DNA of 64,000 bases from an uncultured Clostridia bacterium (GCA_947625375.1 CANQOC010000003.1:57972-121971), one strand, 5' to 3'; shown: positions 18,398 to 27,832, numbered from the stretch's first letter. The notes: generated by a model from the letters alone, not told the origin. Translations and numbers: made by a program.

Positions 18398-18529
18398 TAT
18401 AATGTGTTATTATGAGAGGTATGCGAAATTTTCCGCCGGACGCAATAATCCGGTCGGTTTGTGCGTTTTATTGTCGCAGACCGCTGATAACTAAAGAAGA
18501 ACGGTTAATAAAGGAAAGGATTTGAACAA

Positions 18530-19831
18530 ATGAAGAGAATTTTAGCGCTGCTCACCGCAGTATGCCTTGTCATGACGGTATTCGCCGCCTGCGGCAAGAA
18601 TATTGACGACACTCCCGCAACCGACGCCCCCGACTCTGTCGACACCCCGGCGGTCACCGACGGCGGCGACGCCCAAGGGAACGAGCCCGCCGGCGACGGC
18701 TGGAACGGATACGACATCGGGTTTGTCGCCGAAAACGGAATCAAATACATCTGGGACCAGCTTGACGACACCTTAAAGGCCAATGTCGCGACGGTTATGA
18801 ACGCAATCGACAACGTCGAGCTTAGCTGTGTCCTCCCGACCGGGGTCCCCTCGGAGGAGAGCAAGGACTTCTGCAACTTCATCTATAATATGTGCATGGA
18901 CTACACCTATGTCGGCACAAGCTTCAACTTCAAGGACGCCGACCAGGACGGTCTCCTCGAAACCCTTGTAATCCCCTATAACTTCGAGGTCATTCAGACA
19001 CAGGAGGACGCCGAGAAGACCAAGACCGACCTCGAGGCCGCGCTTTCGGCGATTGTCGGCTCGATGCCGGACGGAAGCGACTATGAAAAGATTAAGTATC
19101 TTCACGACTCGCTCGTTTTCAGCACAACCTACGGCGAAATCTGCCTCCTGCCGTTCACAGCATACGGCGCGCTCGTCGAGCACATGGCGACCTGTCAGGG
19201 ATATGCCGACGCGATGCACCTTTTGCTTGACCGCGCGGGATACGAGACCGTTTTTGCGGTCGGTCACGGCAGCAGCGACCAGGTCACGCATAAGTGGAAC
19301 TATGTCCACCTCTCGGACGGCAACTGGTACGCCATCGACCCGACCTGGGCCGACCCCGAGGGCAAGAACGACGACAGATATATAAACTACGACTACTTCC
19401 TCATCTCGGACGAGGTTCTTTTGCAGGACCACCTCGAAAAGTTTGAAAGCAGGTATTATTCCACCCCGACCGCGACCTCGATGGACATGTGCTATCACGT
19501 TCAGGAGGGATATTACGTCACAAGCTATGACGAGGCATATGCCTGCGTCGAGGAACAGGTCAGAAAGTGCGCCGAAAACGGCACTAAATACGTCTATCTG
19601 AGAATCTCCGACGAGGATCTTTATACCGAAATCCACCATAGGCTTTTGGTCACCGAGTACGGCGGAGAGATTTCCGACATCATCAAGAGAGTTGTCGAAG
19701 AGACCGGCGCCGACTTCAGCGGAAGATGGTCGACATACCGCGCTCATAAGGACGGAAAGGGACCGCTTTGCATAATGGTCACCTTAAGGACCTCCGCCGA
19801 CGAGGCCGCCCCCGCCGAGGACGAGGAATAA
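18530..19831 (+). CDS. Transglutaminase-like lipoprotein
   Basis: 433 residues. The signal ends VFAAC with lipidated Cys21, followed by a Thr/Asp/Pro-rich linker. The central transglutaminase-like domain has a likely triad: Cys222 in TCQGYADAMHLLLDRAGY, His254 in THKWNYV and Asp270 in AIDPTWADPE. Bacterial proteins of this class act outside the membrane as peptidases, cross-linkers or amide-exchange enzymes on cell-wall or surface proteins. A DADQDGLLE loop near residue 145 resembles a calcium site. It has its own strong promoter and is followed 45 bp later by a related protein. The substrate is unknown. Confidence 0.8.
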   Translation: MKRILALLTAVCLVMTVFAACGKNIDDTPATDAPDSVDTPAVTDGGDAQGNEPAGDGWNGYDIGFVAENGIKYIWDQLDDTLKANVATVMNAIDNVELSCVLPTGVPSEESKDFCNFIYNMCMDYTYVGTSFNFKDADQDGLLETLVIPYNFEVIQTQEDAEKTKTDLEAALSAIVGSMPDGSDYEKIKYLHDSLVFSTTYGEICLLPFTAYGALVEHMATCQGYADAMHLLLDRAGYETVFAVGHGSSDQVTHKWNYVHLSDGNWYAIDPTWADPEGKNDDRYINYDYFLISDEVLLQDHLEKFESRYYSTPTATSMDMCYHVQEGYYVTSYDEAYACVEEQVRKCAENGTKYVYLRISDEDLYTEIHHRLLVTEYGGEISDIIKRVVEETGADFSGRWSTYRAHKDGKGPLCIMVTLRTSADEAAPAEDEE

Positions 19832-19876
19832 TAAACCGCGAAACAGAAAATTCTTTGAGATACGGAGGAAAGAAAA

Positions 19877-21580
19877 ATGAACCTTAAAAGACTTCTGACG
19901 CTTGTCACCGCGCTTGTCATGGCGATGACGGTGCTCGCCGCCTGCGGACAGATTGACGAGGAGCCGATTGACAACCCCGTCGTAACGTCCGACCCCGCGG
20001 TCACCGGTCTTCCGGACAACACCTTCCCGACCGAGCCGACAACCGTCTCGACTACACCGCCGACCACCGTGTCGACGACTCCGCCGACAACCGTCACGAC
20101 CACCGCGCCGACGACCTCCGCCACCACCGAGAAGACGAAAGAGTCGACGAAGAAGACCGACAAGAACGACTTTACGGTCGAAGAGATGTCGGGGACGATG
20201 TATGCCACCATATCCCTTAACATAAGAAGCGGTCCTTCGACCGACTTCGGAAAAATCGGCGCTCTTTCCGAGGGCGAAGCCGCACAGATTACCGGGCGCG
20301 CCTCTACCGGCTGGTATCAGATTTCGTATAACGGCAAGACCGGATATGTCTCGAACGTATACATGTCGAGCGAAAAGCCGGCAACTAAACCCGCCTCCAC
20401 CACCAAGAAGCAGGAGGAGGGAGTCGAAGAGGTCGACGACGGAGAGTCTTCGTCCTCGACGCCGTCACAGAGCTCCGGTCAGCAGCAGTCACAGGGCAGC
20501 GGTATCGTCGGAGAGCCGATTGCCGCCGGCGATTGGGCGAAGGAAAACGGCACCGACTATATGTATAATCTCCTCACCACCGACAGGTATCAGGCGGCGA
20601 TGAACATTCTCGCCGAAGCGGTTCAGAACCTCAGTCCCACCGCCGACCTCTCCGGATATGTCAGCCACGACGAGGCGATGACCATCGCGAAGTATATGGC
20701 ACAGATGGTAGGCACGACATACTGCTACTTCGACCAGGTCGCGAGCATCACCGGCTCGGTCATGAACCTCCGCTACTACGTCAGCTCACAGAGCGAGGCG
20801 CAGTCGATGGTCTCGAGCCTCAAAAAAGTCGGCGATAAGGTCATGAACACCATAAGCGGCTATTCCGACTACAACAAGATTAAGTACATCTATGAATACA
20901 TAGCGAAGAACTCGGTCTACGGTCACGGAAACTATTACGGCTCGGCCTACGGCCCCTTGGTCGACGGCAACGGAACCTGCGTCGGATATGCAAAGGCGGG
21001 ATTCTATCTCCTTGCGAGAGCCGGCTTCGACACCGTATATGCCTGCGGCATCGGACGCGAAGAGGAGCATATGTGGGTCAAGGTCAAGTATGACGGCAGC
21101 TGGTATAACGTCGACTTCGGCTGGGCCGACCCCGAGCCTTCGGACGGCATCGACCCGAACTATGTAAAATACGACTATCTCCTTGTCAGCGACTCGTACA
21201 TGAAGAGCACAAGGACCGAGGTCTATGACCTCTCGGCGTACTACTCGATGCCTTCGGCGAAGTCTGACAGCAACAGCTGGTACAGCCGCAACAACGCGAT
21301 TGCATACAGCATGGACGACGTCAAGAAGATTCTTAAGGCACAGACCCAGAAGGCCGTCGACGAGGCAAACGGCGCGAAGTATATCTATGTCGCGATTCAG
21401 TTTGACACCCTCGACCTTCACATTCAGGCGTATGACTATTACAGCGGAAAGGTCTTCAACAGCGAAATCCTGAAGAGCATCACCTCCGCCTATTCCTGCG
21501 ACAACAGACTCAGCGGCAAGCGCGATTCCTCCGGAGTCGAAAAGACCCGCTGCCTTGTGTTCAGGCTTAAGAAACAGTAA
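19877..21580 (+). CDS. SH3b plus transglutaminase-like lipoprotein
   Basis: 567 residues. The lipoprotein signal ends LAAC (Cys23). A Thr/Pro-rich spacer (about 45-85) carries a near-perfect repeat of STTPPTTV. A bacterial SH3 domain (about 108-165: LNIRSGPSTDFGKIGAL to GYVSNVYM) should bind peptidoglycan. A Ser/Gln linker leads to a transglutaminase-like domain with Cys368 in GTCVGYAKAG, His398 in EEHMWVKV and Asp413 in NVDFGWADPE. The C-terminal domain resembles that of its upstream neighbour. It is probably a paralogue with an added wall-anchoring domain, transcribed from the same promoter. A terminator follows. Confidence 0.82.
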   Translation: MNLKRLLTLVTALVMAMTVLAACGQIDEEPIDNPVVTSDPAVTGLPDNTFPTEPTTVSTTPPTTVSTTPPTTVTTTAPTTSATTEKTKESTKKTDKNDFTVEEMSGTMYATISLNIRSGPSTDFGKIGALSEGEAAQITGRASTGWYQISYNGKTGYVSNVYMSSEKPATKPASTTKKQEEGVEEVDDGESSSSTPSQSSGQQQSQGSGIVGEPIAAGDWAKENGTDYMYNLLTTDRYQAAMNILAEAVQNLSPTADLSGYVSHDEAMTIAKYMAQMVGTTYCYFDQVASITGSVMNLRYYVSSQSEAQSMVSSLKKVGDKVMNTISGYSDYNKIKYIYEYIAKNSVYGHGNYYGSAYGPLVDGNGTCVGYAKAGFYLLARAGFDTVYACGIGREEEHMWVKVKYDGSWYNVDFGWADPEPSDGIDPNYVKYDYLLVSDSYMKSTRTEVYDLSAYYSMPSAKSDSNSWYSRNNAIAYSMDDVKKILKAQTQKAVDEANGAKYIYVAIQFDTLDLHIQAYDYYSGKVFNSEILKSITSAYSCDNRLSGKRDSSGVEKTRCLVFRLKKQ

Positions 21581-21598
21581 TTCAGCATCATCACCCAA

Positions 21599-21629
21599 AT
21601 GCCGCCCGCCCAAAACGGACGGCATTTTT
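21599..21629 (+). terminator. Rho-independent terminator
   Basis: ATGCCG pairs with CGGCAT, extended by G+C pairs (ATGCCGCCCG with CGGACGGCAT), followed by TTTTT. It lies 19 bp after the second transglutaminase-like gene. Confidence 0.85.
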
Positions 21630-21633
21630 CATG

Positions 21634-21727
21634 CCCTCTCTATATCTATCTTCTAACATCTATCTTCTATCTTCTATCCTCTAACCTCTAATCTCTATCA
21701 TCTGTCTTCTGACAATCTGATATCTGT
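21634..21727. repeat. Degenerate TCTATCTTC/TCTGTCTTC tract
   Basis: About ten imperfect 8-10 bp units of the form TCTAxCxTC or TCTGxCTTC follow each other (TCTATCTTC, TCTATCCTC, TCTAACCTC, TCTGTCTTC). The same family recurs in many other intergenic gaps of the window. There is no open frame or signal. Confidence 0.85.
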
Positions 21728-21729
21728 TG

Positions 21730-21756
21730 CAAGACTTGTCCTCCGGACAAGTCTTG
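21730..21756. terminator. Perfect 12-bp hairpin upstream of zapA
   Basis: CAAGACTTGTCC pairs perfectly with GGACAAGTCTTG around a TCC loop. There is no long T-run after it (GTTCT), so it is either a weak terminator or an insulator 14 bp upstream of the zapA promoter. Confidence 0.6.
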
Positions 21757-21769
21757 TTCTAACAGGGGG

Positions 21770-21798
21770 TTGCTTTTACTCGGAATATGTAGTATACT
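21770..21798 (+). promoter_or_regulatory. Sigma-A promoter for zapA
   Basis: TTGCTT (21770-21775), 17-bp spacer ending TGTAG, TATACT (21793-21798). It is an extended -10 type promoter 35 bp before the zapA ATG. Confidence 0.78.
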
Positions 21799-21833
21799 GA
21801 ATATAACTACACTTTTATTTAGGGGGATGACCT

Positions 21834-22190
21834 ATGGAAAACAAGGTAAAAGTAAGGATAATCGGTCGGGAATATACCCTCGGGACCGACAACAGCCCCG
21901 AATATACACAGAATCTCGCCGAGGAGCTTGACGCGAAGATGAACGCGATGCTCTCGGAATCGGGGAGCCTGAGCGGCATCGACGTCGCAATCCTCTGTGC
22001 CCTCGACGCCATGGACGAGTCCCACCGCGCGGGCGCAAACGCCGATAATATCCGCCTCCAGCTCGGCGAATATGTCGCCGCCGCCGACAGGGCGCAGTCG
22101 AGCGCCGAGGTGTATAAAAAAGAGATATCCTCGCTGAAAAAGCGGATTGAAGAGCTTGAAGACCGCCTCGGTCAGAAGAGCCTTATCTGA
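21834..22190 (+). CDS. zapA: Cell division protein ZapA
   Basis: 118 residues. ZapA forms dimers and tetramers that bundle FtsZ filaments at the division site. The N-terminal globular part (VKVRIIGREYTLGTDNSPEYTQNLAEELD) is the family signature, and the C-terminal half is a coiled coil (EVYKKEISSLKKRIEELEDRL). It has its own promoter. Its stop overlaps the start of the U32 gene (TGATG), a pairing also common in other Clostridia. Confidence 0.92.
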   Translation: MENKVKVRIIGREYTLGTDNSPEYTQNLAEELDAKMNAMLSESGSLSGIDVAILCALDAMDESHRAGANADNIRLQLGEYVAAADRAQSSAEVYKKEISSLKKRIEELEDRLGQKSLI

Positions 22191-24235
22191 TGACCCCCGA
22201 GGTTCTTTCCCCCTGCGGCGGGCCCGAGTCGCTCGAGGCCGCCCTGCGCTGCGGCGCCGACGCGGTCTATTTCGGCGCAAGCCGCTTTTCGGCGCGTAAA
22301 AACGCGGTCAATTTTTCGGACGACGCCTTAAAAGACGCCGTCCGCGAATGTCATCGGCACGGTGTAAGGGCATATGTCGCGATAAACACCGTCGTCACCG
22401 ACGCCGAGCTTTCCGACGCCGCCGCGCTGATTGAGCTTTGCTGCAGCGCCGGCGCCGACGGAATCATCATACAGGACATGGCGGTATACGAAATCGCGAG
22501 AAAAGCCTGTCCCGGCCTGATGCTTCACGCTTCGACACAGATGACGGTGCACACCCCGGCAGGGGTTGACCGCGCAAAAAAGCTCGGATTTAAAAGAGTC
22601 GTCGCGGCGAGGGAGCTTTCGGTCCAAAAAATCTCGGAGCTCTGCGGCCGCGGCGTCGAAATCGAGGTCTTCGTCCACGGCGCGCTCTGTATGTGCGTCT
22701 CGGGCCAGTGCTATCTGAGCGCGATGATTGGCGGACGGAGCGCGAATCGGGGACTTTGTGCGGGAGCGTGCAGGCTCCCGTTTTCGGCGGCGGGAAAGCC
22801 GGCGGATAAATACGCCCTGTCGCTTAAGGACCTCTCGGCCGGACGGCTTATTTCCGACCTCGCCGATGCCGGCGTCGCGTCGCTTAAAATCGAGGGGAGA
22901 ATGAAGCGCCCGGAATATGTCGCCGCGGCAACGACCGCGATAAAGGCGTACCGCGACGGCGGAACCGTCGACACCGGCGCGCTCAGGGCCGTTTTTTCGC
23001 GGAGCGGCTTCACCGACGGGTATCTCTCGGGGCGGCGGGGGAGCGGGATGTTCGGCTCGCGCCAAAAAGAGGACGTCGAAGCGGCGGCCGAGGCTCTTCC
23101 TGCGCTCAGAAAGCTCTATGAAAAGCCGGAAAAGCGCTTTTCGCTCGACATGGCTTTTTCCGCGAAGAGGGGACTCCCCATGGCGCTGACCGCCTCGGAC
23201 GGCGCCGTCACCGTGACCGTTTCGGGAGACGTCCCCGAAGAGGCGCGGACCCGCCCGACGACGCCGAGCGACGTTTCGGAACAGCTTAAAAAGCTCGGCG
23301 GGACGCTATATGACCCCGGAAAGGTCTCTGCGGAGGTCGAAGACGGGCTGTCGGTGCCGCTGTCGAAGATAAACGCGATGCGCCGCGAGGCGGTCGAACG
23401 TCTCGACAGTGCGCGGTCCGAGCCGAAGCCGATTCCCTTCGACAAAAGCGGACTTTCCTTCGACTTTCCGCTCCTTCTGATAAAAAAGACGCCCGAGCTT
23501 CGGATTCGTGCGGAATATCCCGAACAGCTGTCGAAGATATCGCTTGGCGGCGCCGAGACGGTCGTCCCGATTGAGCGCGCGGCTGACTTCGCCGAGGCGG
23601 GGATTGACCCCGAAAGGGCGGCGGTGTCGCTCCCGAGTTTTGATTCCGACGAAGAAAAAACCGTCCGCCGCCTCGAATTCGCCAAATCTCTCGGTTATAA
23701 TGAGGTAGAATGTTCCAATATAGGACAGATTGAGGTTGCCGAGCGCCTCGGAATGACCCCTGTCGGCGGATTCGGACTCAATATCACAAATTCTCTCTCC
23801 GCGCGGCACTATTTCGCTGCGGGACTTAAAAAGCTCGTCCTTTCGCCCGAGCTCAAGGCGGCTCAGTGCTCGGGGATATCCTGTCCCGCGAAGTTGGGTG
23901 CAATCGCATACGGCCGCCTTCCGCTGATGATATTCACAAACTGCCCGATAGCGGCGGAGGTCGGGTGCAAAAGCTGCCGCAAAAGGCTCACCGACCGGAC
24001 CGGCGCCGAGTTCCCGGTGCTCTGTAAAAAAGAGGAAGGATATTTCGAGCTGCTAAATTCGCGGGTGATGTGGCTGGCGGATAAGCTCGAGCGCTTTAAC
24101 CTCGACTTTGTCGACATAATGCTCACCGACGAAACGCCCGAAGAGGCGGCGCGGGTCGTCGAGGCATACCGGCGGGGGCGCGAGTCGCTCTCGGTCGGAT
24201 TCACAAGGGGACTTTATTTTCGCGGAGTCGAATGA
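22190..24235 (+). CDS. Peptidase U32 family protein (RlhA-like)
   Basis: 681 residues. The U32 signature EVFVHGALCMCVSGQCYLS lies near residues 158-176, after a TIM-barrel-like start (VLSPCGGPESLEAALRCGADAVYFG). Cysteines in LCAGACRLPF and in CPIAAEVGCKSC near the end fit iron-sulfur binding seen in family members. Relatives hydroxylate 23S rRNA (RlhA), take part in tRNA or ubiquinone hydroxylation, or were called collagenases. The long form with a C-terminal extension is the usual Firmicute type next to zapA. rRNA or tRNA modification is the likeliest role. Its last 22 bp overlap the convergent symporter gene. Confidence 0.88.
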   Translation: MTPEVLSPCGGPESLEAALRCGADAVYFGASRFSARKNAVNFSDDALKDAVRECHRHGVRAYVAINTVVTDAELSDAAALIELCCSAGADGIIIQDMAVYEIARKACPGLMLHASTQMTVHTPAGVDRAKKLGFKRVVAARELSVQKISELCGRGVEIEVFVHGALCMCVSGQCYLSAMIGGRSANRGLCAGACRLPFSAAGKPADKYALSLKDLSAGRLISDLADAGVASLKIEGRMKRPEYVAAATTAIKAYRDGGTVDTGALRAVFSRSGFTDGYLSGRRGSGMFGSRQKEDVEAAAEALPALRKLYEKPEKRFSLDMAFSAKRGLPMALTASDGAVTVTVSGDVPEEARTRPTTPSDVSEQLKKLGGTLYDPGKVSAEVEDGLSVPLSKINAMRREAVERLDSARSEPKPIPFDKSGLSFDFPLLLIKKTPELRIRAEYPEQLSKISLGGAETVVPIERAADFAEAGIDPERAAVSLPSFDSDEEKTVRRLEFAKSLGYNEVECSNIGQIEVAERLGMTPVGGFGLNITNSLSARHYFAAGLKKLVLSPELKAAQCSGISCPAKLGAIAYGRLPLMIFTNCPIAAEVGCKSCRKRLTDRTGAEFPVLCKKEEGYFELLNSRVMWLADKLERFNLDFVDIMLTDETPEEAARVVEAYRRGRESLSVGFTRGLYFRGVE

Positions 24236-25506
24236 CCCCGCCCGAGCGGAATAAGAAGCACCGCGGTGAGGCAGGGGAGGACCATCAGTCCGTTGAAGAT
24301 GTCGCTTATCTGCCAGACGGCGGTCGAACCCGTCACCGCGCCGAAAAACGCCGCCGCTATTGTGAGCAGGCGGAAGACGAGGAGACGTCCGCCGAAGAGG
24401 TATTCGGCCGCGGCCGACCCGATTTGCGACCAGCCGACGGCGGTCGCCGCCGCAAAGCCGGCGATGCTTAAGGCGACGAGCTTTTTCGACATCGGCCCGA
24501 AGACCCCGCCGATGCTCTCGGCGATAAGCGCCGCGCCCTCGCTCCCGGGATATGCGCCGGAACAGAGGATTGCGAGCGCGGTCAGGGTACAGATGACGAA
24601 TGTGTCGGCGGTCACCTCGAACATGTTCATAAGACCTTGGCGGTCGGGGTCGTCGACCGAGGACGAGGCGTGTACCGGCGCGGTCGTGCCGAGTCCGGCT
24701 TCGTTTGAAAAGACTCCGCGGCGAAATCCCGTCGCCATCGCAAGGGTCATTCCGCCGACGCCGCCTCCGACCTGTCTTATCCCGAAGGCGGACCTGAAAA
24801 TGACGCACAGAGACGGGACAAGGGCGTCGATGTTTTTGATGATAACGGCGAGAGCGCCGAAAATATAGAGTCCGGCGAGGACCGGCATCGCGCGGGAACA
24901 GAGCCGCGCCGCGGATTTTTGTCCCCCGAAGAGACAGAAGGCGAGCAGGGCCGCACACCCGATTCCGCAGAGGACGGGTGAGAGCGAAAAACCGTCGGAA
25001 AGAGCCTCGGCGGCGGAGTTGATTTGTACCGCCGTACCCATTCCGAACGACGCGAGAAGGCAGAAGAGGGCGTATGCCCCGGCGAGAACCGGCATACCGA
25101 GGCCGTCGCGGAGGGCGAACCAGATTCCGCCGGTACGCGAGCCGTCGGGGCGGACGCGACGATAGCGGACAGAGAGCGCTCCCTCGGCATATGCGACCGA
25201 CATTCCGAAGAACGCCGAGACCCACATCCAGAAGATTGCCCCCGCGCCGCCGACGGTCAGCGCCGCGGCAACCCCGACGACCGAGCCGGTCCCGACGGTC
25301 GCGGAAAGAGAGGTCGCGAGGGACTGAAACGGCGAAATGTGAGCGCCGGAGGATTCGCCGCCGCGGATTGAGCGGAAGATTCCGCCGATTCGCGTTATCT
25401 GCGGGAAGCCGAGGCGGATTGAGAGATATATCCCCGCGCCGAGAATAAGCGCGGCGGTCGGCAGTCCCCAGACGGCCGAGGAAAGAGCATCGAGAAAACG
25501 TGACAA
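24214..25506 (-). CDS. Sodium:alanine/glycine symporter (AGCS family)
   Basis: 430 residues with about ten transmembrane helices. Family signatures are present: SLSATVGTGSVVGVAAALTVGGAGAIFWMW near 70-100 and GFRRGVFSNEAGLGTTAPVHAS near 265-285, the latter including the sodium and substrate site. It imports alanine or glycine with sodium across the cytoplasmic membrane. The gene is somewhat shorter than usual at the C-terminus (many reach 450-480). It overlaps the U32 gene tail-to-tail by 22 bp and starts 28 bp from the divergent PH-domain gene. Confidence 0.93.
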   Translation of the reverse strand: MSRFLDALSSAVWGLPTAALILGAGIYLSIRLGFPQITRIGGIFRSIRGGESSGAHISPFQSLATSLSATVGTGSVVGVAAALTVGGAGAIFWMWVSAFFGMSVAYAEGALSVRYRRVRPDGSRTGGIWFALRDGLGMPVLAGAYALFCLLASFGMGTAVQINSAAEALSDGFSLSPVLCGIGCAALLAFCLFGGQKSAARLCSRAMPVLAGLYIFGALAVIIKNIDALVPSLCVIFRSAFGIRQVGGGVGGMTLAMATGFRRGVFSNEAGLGTTAPVHASSSVDDPDRQGLMNMFEVTADTFVICTLTALAILCSGAYPGSEGAALIAESIGGVFGPMSKKLVALSIAGFAAATAVGWSQIGSAAAEYLFGGRLLVFRLLTIAAAFFGAVTGSTAVWQISDIFNGLMVLPCLTAVLLIPLGRGHSTPRK

Positions 25507-25534
25507 ATAAAAAACCTTCTTTATCGGAGAGGAG

Positions 25535-25987
25535 ATGACGGCGACGAGAAAGTATACCCTTAAAATGACGGCGATGTATCTTATGAGCGGAGCGCTTTTT
25601 GTTCTTGCCGCCGCCGGAACATTTGCCGCAAGGAGATACCTTGTCTCCTTTGAAATTCTTATGTATATCGCAATCGGAATATTCTGGGGACTGGCGGTGC
25701 TCTTCGGACTGTTCCTTCTCCCGATGTTCTTCCGCCGGACGGTGATTTATCTGTCCTCGAAGGAGATTACGGTGCACACGGGGCTCTTTTTCCTCCGCCG
25801 GATTCATATGAGAATGTCCGCCGTGCAGTATGTGACGCTGGTGACGCTTCCGTTCAGCGAGCTTTCGGGATTCAACTTTATCGCGGTGCGGGCGCTCGGC
25901 GGCTCGCTGGTGCTGCCGTTTCTCAATAAGGTCGACTGCGACGAAATAATCTCGGCGCTTCACGGCGAGATAGCAGGCAGAGGATAG
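25535..25987 (+). CDS. PH-domain membrane protein (YdbS-like, bPH2)
   Basis: 150 residues. Two transmembrane helices (about 12-32 and 40-62) precede a bacterial PH domain (VIYLSSKEITVHTGLFFLRRIHMRMSAVQYVTL). Paired with the larger PH protein 113 bp downstream, it matches the YdbS/YdbT arrangement of Firmicutes, of uncertain role. In Bacillus this pair has been linked to bacteriocin or membrane stress tolerance; here that is inference. Confidence 0.8.
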   Translation: MTATRKYTLKMTAMYLMSGALFVLAAAGTFAARRYLVSFEILMYIAIGIFWGLAVLFGLFLLPMFFRRTVIYLSSKEITVHTGLFFLRRIHMRMSAVQYVTLVTLPFSELSGFNFIAVRALGGSLVLPFLNKVDCDEIISALHGEIAGRG

Positions 25988-26082
25988 AGTCAGAAGACAG
26001 AAGTCAGAGGTCAGAAGGCAGAATTTAGAAGAGAGGATAGAGGGGAGATGTCTGACATCTGACATCTGACTTCTGACCTCTA
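25986..26082. repeat. Inverted TCAGAAG/CTTCTGA degenerate tract
   Basis: The first half is purine-rich (AGTCAGAAGACAGAAGTCAG, AGAGGATAGAGG) and the second half its complement (TCTGACATCTGAC, TTCTGACCTC), so the tract can fold on itself. It lies between the two PH-domain genes and lengthens their spacer, apparently by insertion. Confidence 0.8.
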
Positions 26083-26100
26083 TTGGAAGGCGGCGGGAGA

Positions 26101-27573
26101 ATGGAGCAAAGCGGCAGGCAGCACGGAGTGCGGCTGTTTTCGTATACGACAAAATATTTCTGGCTGCTGCTGATACCCCTTGCGCGCAGCTTTTATTCGC
26201 TGAGCTTCCGCTTCGACGCGCTTCGGGTCTGGCTTCGCGGCGCATGGCTTGACCTCTTCGTTCTCGGCGCAATCGTCTTTTTCGCGTGGATTCGCTGGCT
26301 GAGCGTCGGGTTCTCCTTTGATTCCGAAAAAATCACCTTGCAAAAGGGCGTCTTTGTCGCGATGGAGGACACCGTATTTTATTCGCAAATCACTACTCTG
26401 AGTATAAAACAGGGCGCTTTATACCGACTGTTGGGCGCAAGCACCGTTTATATCGCGACAAACGCCGGAGTTTTCGACCGCGCGGACGTCACAATCGTCA
26501 TGAAAAAAAGCGACGCCGACAGCTTTTACAAAGCGGTAAAGGGTTCGCGGGAGAAGAGCCTTAATTACACGACTCTGCCGAACAAGCTCCGGCTGATACT
26601 CTTCTCGGCGCTGTTTTCGTCGGCGCTGTCGGGGGTGCTTATCATCATCGCGCTGCTGCTCGAGACCGGCGAGGTCTTCGACCGCGAGATTGAGGCGCGG
26701 CTTTTCCTTGACACGCTGAGTGAGGCGGTGAACCGCGTCGCCGTCTATGTCCCGCCAATGATTTCGGTGATAATTATCGTGATAGCGGGGGCATGGGCGC
26801 TGTCGTTCATCTCGAACCTTGTGATGTTCTGGGGGTTTTCGCTGACAAAGTGCCGCGACAGCCTTTATGTGAAAAGCGGAATCTGGACGAAGAACCGGCA
26901 TATCCTCCTGCGTTCAAAAATCAACTATATCGACATAAAACAGAGCTTTTTAAGCAAGGTTTTCAACGTAAGCTCGCTCCACGCGAACTGTTCGGGATAC
27001 GGCTCGCGCGGGCGGGACGAGATGAGCGTTGTGCTCCCGATTACGACGCGCAAAGAGGTCAACGGCGCGATAAAAGAGGTCTTTCCGGAATATCCGAGGC
27101 CGAAAATCGAGCTTAAGTCGCTCCCACGGTGCTATCCGGGATTTTACCTTATGCCGCTGCTTTGGGCGGTGCTTCCGGCGGTCGGTTTTTCGCTGGCATA
27201 TTATTTCCTGCCCGAGTGGTATGTTGTGGCATATCCGGCGATAGCGATAACGGTGATACCGTCGGTCTGGCTCGCGCTGTGCAAGACGCTTTCGATGTTC
27301 ATCACCGGAATCGGGCTCAGCGACGGCTACATCACGATGAGATATTCCCGGATTTTCACGTTCCACACGATAGTCGCGCCGGTGGAGCGAATCGCGAAGG
27401 TTATTATCCGCCAGTCGCCTTTTCAGCGCATCGGCGGGACCTGTTCGGCGATAATCTACACCTGTTCCGACCGAAAGGAGCGGCACTATATCTACGGCCT
27501 CCGCCTCGACCGCGCCCTCGCGTTCTTCGACCGCTGCGGGATAGATTTGTACTATACCGAGAAGGGGAGGTAG
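26101..27573 (+). CDS. PH-domain membrane protein (YdbT-like, several bPH2 domains)
   Basis: 490 residues from the ATG at 26101; a TTG 18 bp upstream is also in frame but less likely. Pairs of transmembrane helices alternate with bPH2 domains: about residues 60-130 (VGFSFDSEKITLQKGVFV), 250-330 (SLYVKSGIWTKNRHILLRSKINYIDIKQ) and 400-480 (GLSDGYITMRYSRIFTFHTIVAPVERIAKV). This is the YdbT layout, the partner of YdbS. A membrane complex with the upstream protein is probable. Long repeat DNA follows with no visible terminator. Confidence 0.82.
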   Translation: MEQSGRQHGVRLFSYTTKYFWLLLIPLARSFYSLSFRFDALRVWLRGAWLDLFVLGAIVFFAWIRWLSVGFSFDSEKITLQKGVFVAMEDTVFYSQITTLSIKQGALYRLLGASTVYIATNAGVFDRADVTIVMKKSDADSFYKAVKGSREKSLNYTTLPNKLRLILFSALFSSALSGVLIIIALLLETGEVFDREIEARLFLDTLSEAVNRVAVYVPPMISVIIIVIAGAWALSFISNLVMFWGFSLTKCRDSLYVKSGIWTKNRHILLRSKINYIDIKQSFLSKVFNVSSLHANCSGYGSRGRDEMSVVLPITTRKEVNGAIKEVFPEYPRPKIELKSLPRCYPGFYLMPLLWAVLPAVGFSLAYYFLPEWYVVAYPAIAITVIPSVWLALCKTLSMFITGIGLSDGYITMRYSRIFTFHTIVAPVERIAKVIIRQSPFQRIGGTCSAIIYTCSDRKERHYIYGLRLDRALAFFDRCGIDLYYTEKGR

Positions 27574-27832
27574 ACGGGAGAGGGGAACGGTTGCACTGCC
27601 CCAGAACAAGGAATTCGCTCCGCTCATACTATTTTAAGTCACCCCTCCCCGTCCCTCCCCTCAAGGGGAGGGAGTTGTGAGGGAGCTTAAGAGCGGTATA
27701 TAAAATTTGCGAAGACAGTGCACTGCCTTATAAAAGGTATTCGCTTCGCTCATGCTATTTTTAGACTCTCTCCCCCTACCCCCTCCCACATGGGAGGGGG
27801 GGAACGCATCGCTCCGGTTTCTGTTCCTATGA

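Noticed and set aside
18412..18525. A 37-codon frame in the leader of the first transglutaminase-like gene
   Set aside because: It ends just before the main start, like a leader peptide, but has no ribosome site and no codon runs that would suggest attenuation.
18398..18529. Riboswitch in the long leader
   Set aside because: Some pairing is visible (CCGCCGGA with TCCGGTCGG), but no core of a known riboswitch class could be recognised.
24053..26272. Very long minus-strand frame rich in Arg and Pro
   Set aside because: It overlaps three well-supported genes in another frame and has the Arg-rich composition typical of a shadow frame in G+C-rich DNA.
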